The notes beneath the pieces were generated by a model. That model was not told the DNA's origin. It saw only the letters and a list, made by a program, of their open reading frames with translations, and did not search any database. The translations under genes were made by a program, and so were the position numbers. From a virus: a DNA stretch of 32,421 bases. Location: IMG/VR virus record IMGVR_UViG_3300033153_003551, positions 1 through 32,421 of that record. One strand, given 5' to 3'. This document shows, one piece after another, positions 6,751 through 12,380 of this stretch (position 1 is the stretch's first letter; each line of letters starts with the position of its first letter).

Positions 6751-6894
6751 TTATCTACAATTCCAATATGTAATATCGTCACGTAAATCTTCTTCGCCTA
6801 ATCCGTGACACCACATAAAGAATGTTCTATATCGTTTCTTTGGTATCAACTTACCAAATAGTTTAAATATCAATTTACGTATTTCCATATTCAT
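6751..6894 (-). CDS. Small basic protein of unknown function (47 aa)
   Basis: The product starts MNMEIRKLIFKLFGKLIPKK and ends DDITYWNCR. An amphipathic basic N-terminal half is followed by an acidic, Trp/Cys-containing tail. The start is well supported: AGGAGG lies six bases upstream, overlapping the stop codon of the SpoVG-like gene. It fills the gap between that gene and the NinB-like gene. No family is recognised. Confidence 0.65.
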   Translation of the reverse strand: MNMEIRKLIFKLFGKLIPKKRYRTFFMWCHGLGEEDLRDDITYWNCR

Positions 6895-6899
6895 TCCTC

Positions 6900-7283
6900 C
6901 TAGAACGGTAAGTCATCTTCATTGATATCTAACACTTCGCCCTTATGTAATCCGTTTGGGTCGTCGATTATCTTAGTGAAATCAATGTTATCTTGCGCTT
7001 CTTTTTGTGCGTTGGATTGAGTGTAGTTTACTTCTTGATATTTAGTTAACACTGCATCTTGGATTTGTTGACGTGCTTCTTTAGTAATAGGATAGGCTAC
7101 ATCGCTATAAGGTTTCTCGCTACCCTCTTTATTCTTACGACTAGGCATACTAACCCATAATCCATTTTTGCCATCGTATACGGTTAATCCTGTTACTACG
7201 AAATCTTTGTCGATTGTAATTGACGCAAGTGCTAATGCTTTGCTGTTATCTATTTTAGTCATTCTGATTTCTGTTATATTCAT
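6900..7283 (-). CDS. SpoVG-domain DNA-binding protein with SSB-like C-terminal tip
   Basis: Residues 1 to about 84 match the SpoVG family: MNITEIRMTKID, ALASITIDKDFVVTGLTVYDGKNGLWVSMPS, then DVAYPITKEARQQIQDAVLTKYQ. Bacterial SpoVG proteins are small DNA- and RNA-binding regulators. Here a 40-residue linker rich in Gln, Asn and Asp follows and ends in EDDLPF. The last five residues, DDLPF, match the protein-docking tip of bacterial single-stranded-DNA-binding proteins. No OB-fold SSB gene is visible, and this gene occupies the usual SSB position beside the ERF gene. A role as SSB substitute is inference. GAGGAG precedes the ATG. Confidence 0.85.
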   Translation of the reverse strand: MNITEIRMTKIDNSKALALASITIDKDFVVTGLTVYDGKNGLWVSMPSRKNKEGSEKPYSDVAYPITKEARQQIQDAVLTKYQEVNYTQSNAQKEAQDNIDFTKIIDDPNGLHKGEVLDINEDDLPF

Positions 7284-7465
7284 TATTTAATCTCCTCTAA
7301 TCTACAATTTATCAATTTTTTTGTATTTGGGTTTGGCAACCAACCATAATCAATGTCTAATGCACAAGTATCCCACCAGTCATTATCACCATAATAATAT
7401 TTAATACAAAGTTCACATTCGCTACAAGTTTTAGGTAATTCACTCCCAATTATTTTTACACTCAT
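7283..7465 (-). CDS. Cys-rich small protein (60 aa)
   Basis: Four cysteines in the first 35 residues (CSECELC at 14-20 and Cys34) plus one near the C-terminus suggest a metal-binding fold. Tryptophans in NDWWDTC and GWLPNP are notable for such a small protein. Similar short Cys-rich proteins occur beside SSB and recombinase genes in Gram-positive phages, but I know no function for them. It is coupled to both neighbours: its ATG overlaps the ERF stop and its stop overlaps the SpoVG-like ATG. Confidence 0.65.
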   Translation of the reverse strand: MSVKIIGSELPKTCSECELCIKYYYGDNDWWDTCALDIDYGWLPNPNTKKLINCRLEEIK

Positions 7466-8064
7466 AATGTCGCCACCTTTTCAATGAATACATTTAAGAA
7501 CTCTTGTTCTTTTAATTGGTTGAAGTCTAATGATTTCCAATTTCTTAACTTGAAATGACCTAGTGTTAAGTTTGTTGCTTGTCTTAACTTTTCATCATCC
7601 GGACACTCTAGTTTCATTTTTGCTACGATTCCTTTTTTAATAGCTATTGCAATTTGATCGTTGGCAGCCATCTCGTTAATATCCATACCATCTATTACTT
7701 CTCCATCCGTAATTCCGAATGCGTTTAAGTATAGATAACGTTTGTAATATGTATTCAATGCCCCTAAATATTGAATGTCTTGCATTGTTTTCTTGTTACT
7801 GTTACCAACTGGGGTTTCGTAAACTGTAAACGGTATAGCGTAAGTTTCTCTATCTTCCCCTTTAACTAATGTAAGTGTTGCGTGTCCTTCTGATATGCTA
7901 ATAATATCATTTACTCCGTGAGCTAACATTAACTCGTTTAACTTTGGTAAGAAGTCTTTTAGTTCATAATATGTAAATCCTTGAAACTTGTTCTTACCAC
8001 TTTTCTTAATTGTACTGTTTTGTAACTCTACTCTAATCTTAATTATACTTTCGTTTAAACTCAT
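7462..8064 (-). CDS. erf: ERF-family single-strand annealing protein
   Basis: ERF proteins anneal complementary single-stranded DNA and drive phage recombination and genome circularisation. The core is visible: FQGFTYYELKDFLPKLNELMLAHG (about residues 28-51), a beta region ATLTLVKGEDRETYAIPF, and the conserved QYLGALNTYYKRYLYLNAFGI (about 98-118). The C-terminal region (about 140-200) is lysine-rich and variable, as usual. No partner exonuclease is recognised nearby. AAGGAGGAAC lies upstream of the ATG. It is an early gene in the leftward operon, following the XRE gene and the 86-aa gene. Confidence 0.85.
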   Translation of the reverse strand: MSLNESIIKIRVELQNSTIKKSGKNKFQGFTYYELKDFLPKLNELMLAHGVNDIISISEGHATLTLVKGEDRETYAIPFTVYETPVGNSNKKTMQDIQYLGALNTYYKRYLYLNAFGITDGEVIDGMDINEMAANDQIAIAIKKGIVAKMKLECPDDEKLRQATNLTLGHFKLRNWKSLDFNQLKEQEFLNVFIEKVATL

Positions 8065-8078
8065 TCTATTGTTCCTCC

Positions 8079-8339
8079 TTATAATTTAGCGATAGCAAAC
8101 GCTAATGATATTAGTTTTAAATCGCTTGTTGATATTTTTGTATTCTTCATTTCTTCTAATGTATTGTCATATACATTTTCCTTCATTCTCACTTGGTCTT
8201 TTCTAATTAACTTATTTGTTAGTATACATTTTATAACACTTTTATCAATCGTTCTTTTGTGGGCTATAATAAAATCATTCGTTCCTTCTTCTGAAATGTA
8301 TGTAACTATAAACAAATTCTTTCTATTATGTTTCTTCAT
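8079..8339 (-). CDS. Protein of unknown function (86 aa)
   Basis: I do not recognise this protein. It is basic, with a short beta-like start (NLFIVTYISEEGTNDFIIAH) and helical C-terminal half. It lies directly after the XRE gene with a five-base gap and before the ERF gene. The ribosome site is poor (AAGGTAGTG at a long distance), so it may be translated by coupling. A regulator or anti-repressor role would fit the position, but there is no direct evidence. Confidence 0.55.
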   Translation of the reverse strand: MKKHNRKNLFIVTYISEEGTNDFIIAHKRTIDKSVIKCILTNKLIRKDQVRMKENVYDNTLEEMKNTKISTSDLKLISLAFAIAKL

Positions 8340-8344
8340 TTTCT

Positions 8345-8539
8345 CTACACTACCTTTCTATATATATTTAATATACGTTTGTCGCTAACTCTTAATGCCT
8401 TTGCTAATCTCATTACTTCTCTTGCATCTGGAATAGCACCGTTGTCTAACCTTGAAATCTTTGCTTGTGATACCTTAATTCTATTTGCTAATTCTTGTTG
8501 GCTAACTTTCTTTGCTAACCTTAATTCTTTAAATGTCAT
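8345..8539 (-). CDS. XRE-family repressor/Cro-like regulator (64 aa)
   Basis: A single helix-turn-helix domain of the lambda-repressor type: TFKELRLAKKVSQQELANRI, KVSQAKISRLDNG and AIPDAREVMRLAKAL, with the HTH at about residues 12-33. There is no protease or oligomerisation domain, so it is Cro-sized. The open frame extends to a GTG at 8548 that lies directly against the ribosome site. ATG 8539 has AGGAGG at correct spacing and is the better start. It is the first gene of the leftward operon and faces the plus-strand operon across a 139-bp control region containing an imperfect palindrome, its likely binding site. Confidence 0.85.
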   Translation of the reverse strand: MTFKELRLAKKVSQQELANRIKVSQAKISRLDNGAIPDAREVMRLAKALRVSDKRILNIYRKVV

Positions 8540-8563
8540 TTCTAACACCTCCTACTTAAAGGG

Positions 8564-8583
8564 TATCACACAATTATGCGATA
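8564..8583. promoter_or_regulatory. Candidate operator palindrome in the divergent control region
   Basis: The 20-base sequence TATCACACAATTATGCGATA is a dyad with half-sites TATCACA and TGCGATA (one mismatch) around six bases. It lies about 25 bases upstream of the XRE start codon and upstream of the opposing promoter, where a phage repressor or Cro protein would bind. The 11-base block GATATTCARTA occurs beside it (8580-8590) and again inside the plus-strand promoter (8629-8639), possibly a second weaker site. Confidence 0.55.
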
Positions 8584-8620
8584 TTCAATATAAACTTATT
8601 TATTTTTGTATAACTTTCTC

Positions 8621-8648
8621 TTGACATTGATATTCAGTAGTGTATAAT
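8621..8648 (+). promoter_or_regulatory. Strong promoter of the plus-strand module
   Basis: Perfect TTGACA (8621-8626) and TATAAT (8643-8648) with a 16-base spacer. Transcription would start near 8655, before the ribosome site AAAGGAGGAAG of the first gene. It diverges from the XRE gene and is the strongest promoter match in the window, so the plus-strand genes are probably expressed early and fall under control of the regulator next to it. Confidence 0.85.
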
Positions 8649-8678
8649 TGGGGTATAGTTATAAAAGGAGGAAGTAGA

Positions 8679-8846
8679 ATGACAAGCAAAGATGAAAAAT
8701 CAATGCAAGGATTTATGATGTGGGTTTTAATATTAGCAGTAGTAAGTTTGATTAGTGAAACAACAGCAATAGTTATAGCAATATTATTAGTAGCATTAGA
8801 GGTATCGTTGTTAAGTCATAAATTTGATAAGGAGGAAACAAAATGA
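8679..8846 (+). CDS. Small membrane protein, two helices (55 aa)
   Basis: The protein starts MTSKDEKSMQGFMMWVLILA. Two hydrophobic stretches (about residues 13-27 and 29-45) are joined by a short SETT turn, forming a helical hairpin with both ends probably cytoplasmic, followed by a charged tail. ATG 8679 is chosen because it has AAAGGAGGAAGTAG upstream; the frame also opens at a GTG inside the promoter, which cannot be used. It is the first gene behind the strongest promoter and is coupled by ATGA overlap to a second membrane protein. Such early membrane pairs could act in superinfection exclusion or host takeover; this is speculation. Confidence 0.7.
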   Translation: MTSKDEKSMQGFMMWVLILAVVSLISETTAIVIAILLVALEVSLLSHKFDKEETK

Positions 8847-9040
8847 TTTGGTTATGGACTTATTTAGTAATTAACTTTTTGATATTATTCGTAGCAACCT
8901 ATAAAGGCGCTATTGTCGATGTATCAGATACTAAGAAACAAATTGCATTATTGATTATTATTATATTACTGTTCGGATTTCCAATAGCAATATGGTTAAT
9001 CGTTGATGACGTATTTATAGACCGCACGAAAAAACACTAA
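8843..9040 (+). CDS. Small membrane protein, two helices (65 aa)
   Basis: Two transmembrane stretches are evident: WLWTYLVINFLILFVATYKG at about residues 3-22 and QIALLIIIILLFGFPIAIWLIV at about 33-54, with a short polar loop and a basic tail. It starts in an ATGA overlap with the preceding membrane gene and has GGAGGAAAC upstream. The end RTKKH fits a cytoplasmic C-terminus. The family is unknown to me. Co-translation suggests it may work with the 55-aa protein as a membrane complex. Confidence 0.7.
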   Translation: MIWLWTYLVINFLILFVATYKGAIVDVSDTKKQIALLIIIILLFGFPIAIWLIVDDVFIDRTKKH

Positions 9041-9053
9041 AGGAGGAAGCAAA

Positions 9054-9254
9054 ATGAAAAATAAAAACTATTTCATATGTGACAGTAAAGCAATACATAC
9101 GTTTGAACACGACATTGCATATTTAGTTTATTTAACGGTAGATACAACCGACTATTTACATAAAAGTGAATTAACTTTAAAAGTAGATAGGGAAGAATAC
9201 GATACATACACTGTTGGAGATGCATACGTGTTTGATATTAAGAAAGCAAAATAG
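9054..9254 (+). CDS. Protein of unknown function (66 aa)
   Basis: A small soluble protein with many acidic and Tyr residues and a likely beta-rich fold (IAYLVYLTVDTTDYLHKSELTLKVD, then TYTVGDAYVFDIKKAK). The pattern of a small beta-barrel is suggestive, but I know no family. AAAGGAGGAAGC precedes the ATG. It lies in the same operon as the two membrane proteins, 13 bases after the second. Confidence 0.6.
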   Translation: MKNKNYFICDSKAIHTFEHDIAYLVYLTVDTTDYLHKSELTLKVDREEYDTYTVGDAYVFDIKKAK

Positions 9255-9350
9255 ATTTATTTATTGCTAGAGTATATAAGCATAACAAATGAAACGATTG
9301 AAAGTGTTTGTATACTCAATGGAGTTAATAAATATAAGGAGGAAGTAAGA

Positions 9351-9488
9351 ATGAAGTGGTATCGTGTTTGGACTAGTGATGGAAAACATTTAATAAACAA
9401 TAAGGTTACATATGAAGAATTACAAGAACTTATTTTTGCATTAGGTTGTGTTACTTATGAAGAATATGAAGAGGAGGAAGAAAGATGA
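9351..9488 (+). CDS. Small acidic protein (45 aa)
   Basis: The product starts MKWYRVWTSDGKHLINNK and ends in a run of Glu (EEYEEEEER), so it is strongly acidic. A longer frame opens at a TTG at 9264, but ATG 9351 has the strong AAGGAGGAAGTAAG site and is preferred. The Glu-rich end of the gene doubles as the GAGGAGG ribosome site for the next gene, explaining part of the odd composition. Small acidic phage proteins can be DNA mimics; there is no direct evidence here. Confidence 0.6.
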   Translation: MKWYRVWTSDGKHLINNKVTYEELQELIFALGCVTYEEYEEEEER

Positions 9489-9655
9489 ATAAAGTTAAAT
9501 TTATATCAAGAAAAGAATTAGAAGAGTTTATTAAAGGAAAAGAGTTAGTCATAGTCCAATATATCATTAGACAACATACTTACGAAACAAGAGAAGGTGG
9601 AATTATCACTGAACACGAAGAAGAAGTAATGGTTATTTATAAGGAGGAAGCATAA
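9485..9655 (+). CDS. Protein of unknown function (56 aa)
   Basis: This short gene starts MNKVKFISRKELEEFIKGK and ends EEEVMVIYKEEA. It overlaps the preceding gene by four bases (ATGA) and the next by one, with GAGGAGGAAG upstream. It looks like a small beta-helix protein with a charged first helix. Position in the compact plus-strand operon and the ribosome site support it; no family is known to me. Confidence 0.65.
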   Translation: MNKVKFISRKELEEFIKGKELVIVQYIIRQHTYETREGGIITEHEEEVMVIYKEEA

Positions 9656-10050
9656 TGGAAAATTATTTTATCAAACGAGGACAATATTACATACAAGAAA
9701 CGAGCAAAGATGGAGTATACAATCACGTATTAAGCAAGGCACACGCAACGGAGTTTAGTTCACTAGATACACTGGCATCGTACGTTAGACATGATATGAA
9801 ATTAAATCTAGCTAATGTTACAGTTGAGAAGGAAACAGTGGTTACAGTTAATTTAAAGAACATAAAAGGATCGTGGCTTGACACATCAGAAATTGAGCAA
9901 TGTCCTCACTGTCTTAAATGGTATTCACTAGATGAATTATATCCAACGATAGTATGTAAGGAAAGCGGAGTCGAATTATATTGTGTTGATTGTAAAGAAG
10001 ATGCAGATGAGATAGTTGGCAATCAATTATTAGACGTGGAGGTAGAGTAA
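9655..10050 (+). CDS. Zinc-finger protein of unknown function (131 aa)
   Basis: The C-terminal third carries a four-cysteine zinc ribbon: CPHC at residues 83-86 and CVDC at 110-113. An extra Cys101 lies between them. The N-terminal 70 residues look like a mixed alpha-beta domain (MENYFIKRGQYYIQETSK, then a helix SSLDTLASYVRHDM). AAGGAGGAAGC precedes the ATG. It may bind nucleic acid or a host protein; early plus-strand location would fit a host-takeover factor, but this is inference. Confidence 0.65.
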   Translation: MENYFIKRGQYYIQETSKDGVYNHVLSKAHATEFSSLDTLASYVRHDMKLNLANVTVEKETVVTVNLKNIKGSWLDTSEIEQCPHCLKWYSLDELYPTIVCKESGVELYCVDCKEDADEIVGNQLLDVEVE

Positions 10051-10301
10051 TGTTAAAGTTTATAGGAGATTTTGAACAGTTAAAGGATTATGGGTTTACC
10101 CAATCACTGATAAAAGATTTGATTGTTAAATTTGCATCACAAGGTAAATCTCAAATCATAGTTAATAAACGCACAAGGGAAATATATGCTATATATAATG
10201 GTGGATATGGTTTTTATGGTTCAACAAGTAAACCAAGTCCGTTAAAGTATAAAGTAGTTAAACAATTAATCAAAGATGGATTAGTAATCAAAGAAGATTA
10301 A
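10050..10301 (+). CDS. Protein of unknown function (83 aa)
   Basis: I do not recognise it. Residues 1-30 form a probable helix pair (FEQLKDYGFTQSLIKDLIVKFAS). The middle holds a Gly/Tyr-rich segment YNGGYGFYGSTSKPSP and the end is basic. It is the last gene of the first plus-strand unit, joined to the zinc-finger gene by a one-base overlap and GGAGG. The small-RNA promoter begins right after its stop. Confidence 0.6.
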   Translation: MLKFIGDFEQLKDYGFTQSLIKDLIVKFASQGKSQIIVNKRTREIYAIYNGGYGFYGSTSKPSPLKYKVVKQLIKDGLVIKED

Positions 10302-10304
10302 ATA

Positions 10305-10331
10305 TTGATATAGAACATATCATATGATAAT
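10305..10331 (+). promoter_or_regulatory. Candidate promoter with palindrome for the small RNA
   Basis: TTGATA (10305-10310) and GATAAT (10326-10331) are separated by 15 bases, slightly short. A 12-base perfect palindrome TATCATATGATA (10318-10329) overlaps the -10 box; its outer bases resemble the half-sites of the operator at 8564. Transcription would begin at about 10338-10342, exactly at the first stem of the structured RNA. Confidence 0.45.
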
Positions 10332-10339
10332 ATAAGAGT

Positions 10340-10458
10340 ATGACATGCCGAACGTTAGATGAGAAATGGTTGAAGAAGCCATACGAATACGCTATATGCT
10401 TATTCTACAAAGTCGGATGTCGCCCTCCCAAAGACTATCGTAATCGGTAGTCTTTTTT
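10340..10458 (+). ncRNA. Candidate small structured RNA with exposed anti-Shine-Dalgarno segment
   Basis: The gene-free stretch folds well by eye. A closing stem pairs GACATgCCGA (10342-10351) with TCGGATGTC (10413-10421), nine pairs with one bulge. Inside are two hairpins: ATGGTT-GAAGA-AGCCAT (10366-10382) and GAATACGC-TATAT-GCTTATTC (10385-10405, one mismatch), giving a three-way junction. A single-stranded GCCCTCCCA (10422-10430) follows, then the terminator. The CCUCC is complementary to the GGAGG ribosome sites used all over this genome, the design of many Gram-positive regulatory RNAs. It has its own promoter and terminator. It is not a tRNA. All pairing is from inspection. Confidence 0.6.
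10432..10458 (+). terminator. Rho-independent terminator of the small RNA
   Basis: AGACTATCG (10432-10440) pairs with CGGTAGTCT (10445-10453), nine pairs with one G-U, around a TAAT loop, followed by six T. It separates the small RNA and first plus-strand unit from the next promoter only a few bases downstream. Confidence 0.9.
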
Positions 10459-10459
10459 A

Positions 10460-10488
10460 TTGAGTTATGTGCATATGCGTGTTATAAT
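10460..10488 (+). promoter_or_regulatory. Promoter of second plus-strand unit
   Basis: TTGAGT (10460-10465) and perfect TATAAT (10483-10488) with a 17-base spacer lie directly after a terminator and about 30 bases before the HTH gene. The spacer contains GCATATGC, an 8-base palindrome that might be bound by that HTH protein. Confidence 0.8.
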
Positions 10489-10518
10489 ATGTATATATTA
10501 GAGAAAAGGAGTGAAACA

Positions 10519-10728
10519 ATGGAACGTAAAGAAGTAATAATGAACGATTACAAGATGAAAGGATACAATACATCACAAGTAGCAAGGGTGTTAGGTATAT
10601 CAAGAAGAAGTATGTATAACTTATTAGAAGGTAATATGCCACACTTTAAAACTAAATTGTATGAAGAGTTAATATATAAATTAAAACCTTTGTACAACAC
10701 AGATTACATTGAGAAGGAGGTTAAGTAG
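10519..10728 (+). CDS. Helix-turn-helix protein (69 aa)
   Basis: The segment MKGYNTSQVARVLGISRRSMYNLLEG (about residues 13-38) is a clear helix-turn-helix of the type found in small phage regulators and resolvase-like proteins. The rest is helical and basic. ATG 10519 is chosen: it has AAAAGGAGTGAAAC upstream, whereas the earlier in-frame ATG at 10489 lies within the promoter. It is first in its unit, so autoregulation is plausible. It precedes a large membrane protein. Confidence 0.75.
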   Translation: MERKEVIMNDYKMKGYNTSQVARVLGISRRSMYNLLEGNMPHFKTKLYEELIYKLKPLYNTDYIEKEVK

Positions 10729-11517
10729 ATGACGTTAGAAGAAGAGTTAGCGGAGGTTAGACGAATTGAGAAAGAAGAAAAGAAAGAAAAACGTATCAAA
10801 GATAAAGAAGATAGGTTAGGTAAAAAACTTAACGACAAGATTAAGGAATGGTTATTATACGTTGGATTCGCTAGTGCGTTAATATCAATACTAGGTTACA
10901 TTGCGATTACCGTTGTTATGATAAAAGGATTCAGCAGTGCATTTGAGTTAAAGAATCAAATCTTATTCTCATTAGTCGGTGCAGGTATAGGATTGATTAT
11001 TACATTTGCTTTGAGGTATCAAGGTATAGCGTTCGCTAAATCAGAAGATGAATCGAAAGTTGTTATGAAGAAGTATTACGAGGCCATGAATAAGAATAAG
11101 GAAGAGAAAGAGTTAAAGGATATTAACTATTACTTAATACGAGCTACGATTATTGATGTAGTTATCAAGGGTTTCATATTCATTATTATCACCACGTTAG
11201 TAATTGATCTATTCTCAAAAGGAAACGGAGATTGGAGTTTAATATGGTTAATGCTATTCAATATCCTAATGTTCACTGGATTCGGCTTAATGGCAATCGC
11301 TAAATCATACGACCATTATATCGAACAACATATCCCAGTAATCAAAGAACGCACGATTAAACTTAATAATCCATCAGTCGGAGTTAAGTGGAAAGATGTT
11401 AAAGAGAGAGTAGGATTACCGTTCACTGATTTACCTAAAGATTATTCAAGCGCAGATGTTCAAACAGATTATTCAAGTAATGATAGCGCCCAAACATTTA
11501 AGGAGGAAGTAGAATGA
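10729..11517 (+). CDS. Four-helix membrane protein with charged N-terminal coil (262 aa)
   Basis: Residues 1-40 are almost entirely Glu/Lys/Arg and would form a cytoplasmic coiled coil. Four transmembrane helices follow at about residues 41-65, 77-96, 138-161 and 169-192. A cytoplasmic tail contains a repeated DYSS motif (KDYSSADVQTDYSSND). I know no family for it. The layout (regulator, then membrane protein, away from the late operon) suggests an effect on the infected cell such as superinfection exclusion or membrane defence rather than virion structure. GAGAAGGAGG precedes the ATG, one base after the HTH stop. Confidence 0.7.
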   Translation: MTLEEELAEVRRIEKEEKKEKRIKDKEDRLGKKLNDKIKEWLLYVGFASALISILGYIAITVVMIKGFSSAFELKNQILFSLVGAGIGLIITFALRYQGIAFAKSEDESKVVMKKYYEAMNKNKEEKELKDINYYLIRATIIDVVIKGFIFIIITTLVIDLFSKGNGDWSLIWLMLFNILMFTGFGLMAIAKSYDHYIEQHIPVIKERTIKLNNPSVGVKWKDVKERVGLPFTDLPKDYSSADVQTDYSSNDSAQTFKEEVE

Positions 11518-11702
11518 TAAAGAAGTTAGAACCAACGAAACAATATCTTGTTAGTAATTTGGAAAATATGGAGGCGGATGAAAGAATAGACGTAATTGCA
11601 AATATCGAAGATTACGACTACATATATCATTTACCAAACAACGAAGAAATGATGAATAAAATTAACGAGATTATAGATTATTTAAATAAGGAGGATGAGT
11701 AA
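11514..11702 (+). CDS. Small acidic protein (62 aa)
   Basis: An acidic, helical protein beginning MIKKLEPTKQYLVSNLENME and ending EIIDYLNKEDE. It is coupled to the membrane protein by ATGA overlap behind AAGGAGGAAG. No family recognised. The acidic composition and size would fit a small antitoxin-like or DNA-mimic protein, but neither is supported by a motif. Confidence 0.6.
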   Translation: MIKKLEPTKQYLVSNLENMEADERIDVIANIEDYDYIYHLPNNEEMMNKINEIIDYLNKEDE

Positions 11703-11722
11703 TGAGAGGAGAGAAGATATGA
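11702..11722 (+). CDS. Possible six-codon leader peptide (MRGEKI)
   Basis: An ATG ideally spaced (seven bases) from AAGGAGG opens a frame of only six codons. Its TGA overlaps the ATG of the next gene. It looks like a device that hands ribosomes to the 59-aa gene. It could equally be a by-product of tight packing. Confidence 0.3.
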   Translation: MRGEKI

Positions 11723-11898
11723 ATGGTTTAACAAGCAAAGAAGCATTAGGTATATTAGCCCAATATGCCAAAAAAGGTACAATAGAAAATTCTATACTAA
11801 TATTAGAAATGAATAGGACTTACAGTGTTGAACAGTTGGTAGAAATTGTCAACCAACAACTAATGATAAATAATCAAAAAGAAAAAACCTCAAATTAA
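11719..11898 (+). CDS. Protein of unknown function (59 aa)
   Basis: A helical protein starting MNGLTSKEALGILAQYAKKG. The frame is open from ATG 11695, but that codon abuts the Shine-Dalgarno sequence with no spacer. ATG 11719 has GAGGAGAG at normal distance and is preferred. The last gene of the plus-strand module; its stop lies inside the 3' terminator hairpin. No family recognised. Confidence 0.55.
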   Translation: MNGLTSKEALGILAQYAKKGTIENSILILEMNRTYSVEQLVEIVNQQLMINNQKEKTSN

Positions 11899-11913
11899 TG
11901 AGGTCTTTTTTTT
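11883..11913. terminator. Bidirectional terminator between convergent operons
   Basis: ACCTC and GAGGT (11887-11904) pair around AAATTAAT. The stem is flanked by A-run on the left and T-run on the right, so it can stop transcripts in both directions. The plus-strand module and the late operon converge here; the stop of the last late gene begins in the T-run. Confidence 0.85.
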
Positions 11914-12379
11914 ATGTTGTTTTATATTCGTGTACCTTATATGCTATCGTTGTTGATAATCCTATACCTAATCCTATTGCTACCCACATCATTACGACTC
12001 CTAGACTGTAATAATATCCGTTTAAATCGCTGATAAATTGCGTGACATTCGTTTCTATTAACAACGTGACTTTCATTACTAACATTCTAAATACCCACGT
12101 TAGAGCGAATATTACTAATCCGAATGGTGCTATGAATGCGAATGATACCTTGCTCTTCATTGCTGATTGTAACCACATTGCGAATAGATAAACTGATAAG
12201 CCGATTATCCCAACTAATATAAATATTGCTAGGAATAATAATATCGGTATCGGCATTACTGTTTTAGTTGTTGCTTCTACCACTTCAACCTTTGAATATT
12301 TAGTTATAAGATATATTAACGGTACAACGAATATACATAATGCTGATGCTATAAATCCACCGTACTTAACTATCTTCAT
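11912..12379 (-). CDS. Four-helix membrane protein at end of late operon (155 aa)
   Basis: Four hydrophobic helices are visible: about residues 7-26, 43-67, 80-104 and 124-147. Acidic and polar loops are short. It has no similarity I can name. Being last in the late operon beside another membrane protein, it could take part in host lysis or membrane disruption, for example as holin or antiholin; in a wall-less host this alone might release virions. This is inference from place and topology. Confidence 0.65.
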   Translation of the reverse strand: MKIVKYGGFIASALCIFVVPLIYLITKYSKVEVVEATTKTVMPIPILLFLAIFILVGIIGLSVYLFAMWLQSAMKSKVSFAFIAPFGLVIFALTWVFRMLVMKVTLLIETNVTQFISDLNGYYYSLGVVMMWVAIGLGIGLSTTIAYKVHEYKTT

Positions 12380-12380
12380 A

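Noticed and set aside
9289-9348. Short frame MKRLKVFVYSMELINIRRK in the gap before the 45-aa gene.
   Set aside because: There is no ribosome site before its ATG. The gap also has an inverted GAGTATA/TATACTC pair (9270-9317), but the arms are only seven bases with a long loop, so neither a gene nor a structure is claimed.
10340-10430. Possible tRNA (about 80 nt, several stems, CCA-like end CCCA).
   Set aside because: The closing stem ends before CCCA, no T-arm (GTTCGA-type) or D-arm is present, and hairpin loops have five bases. A tRNA does not fit; a small RNA does.
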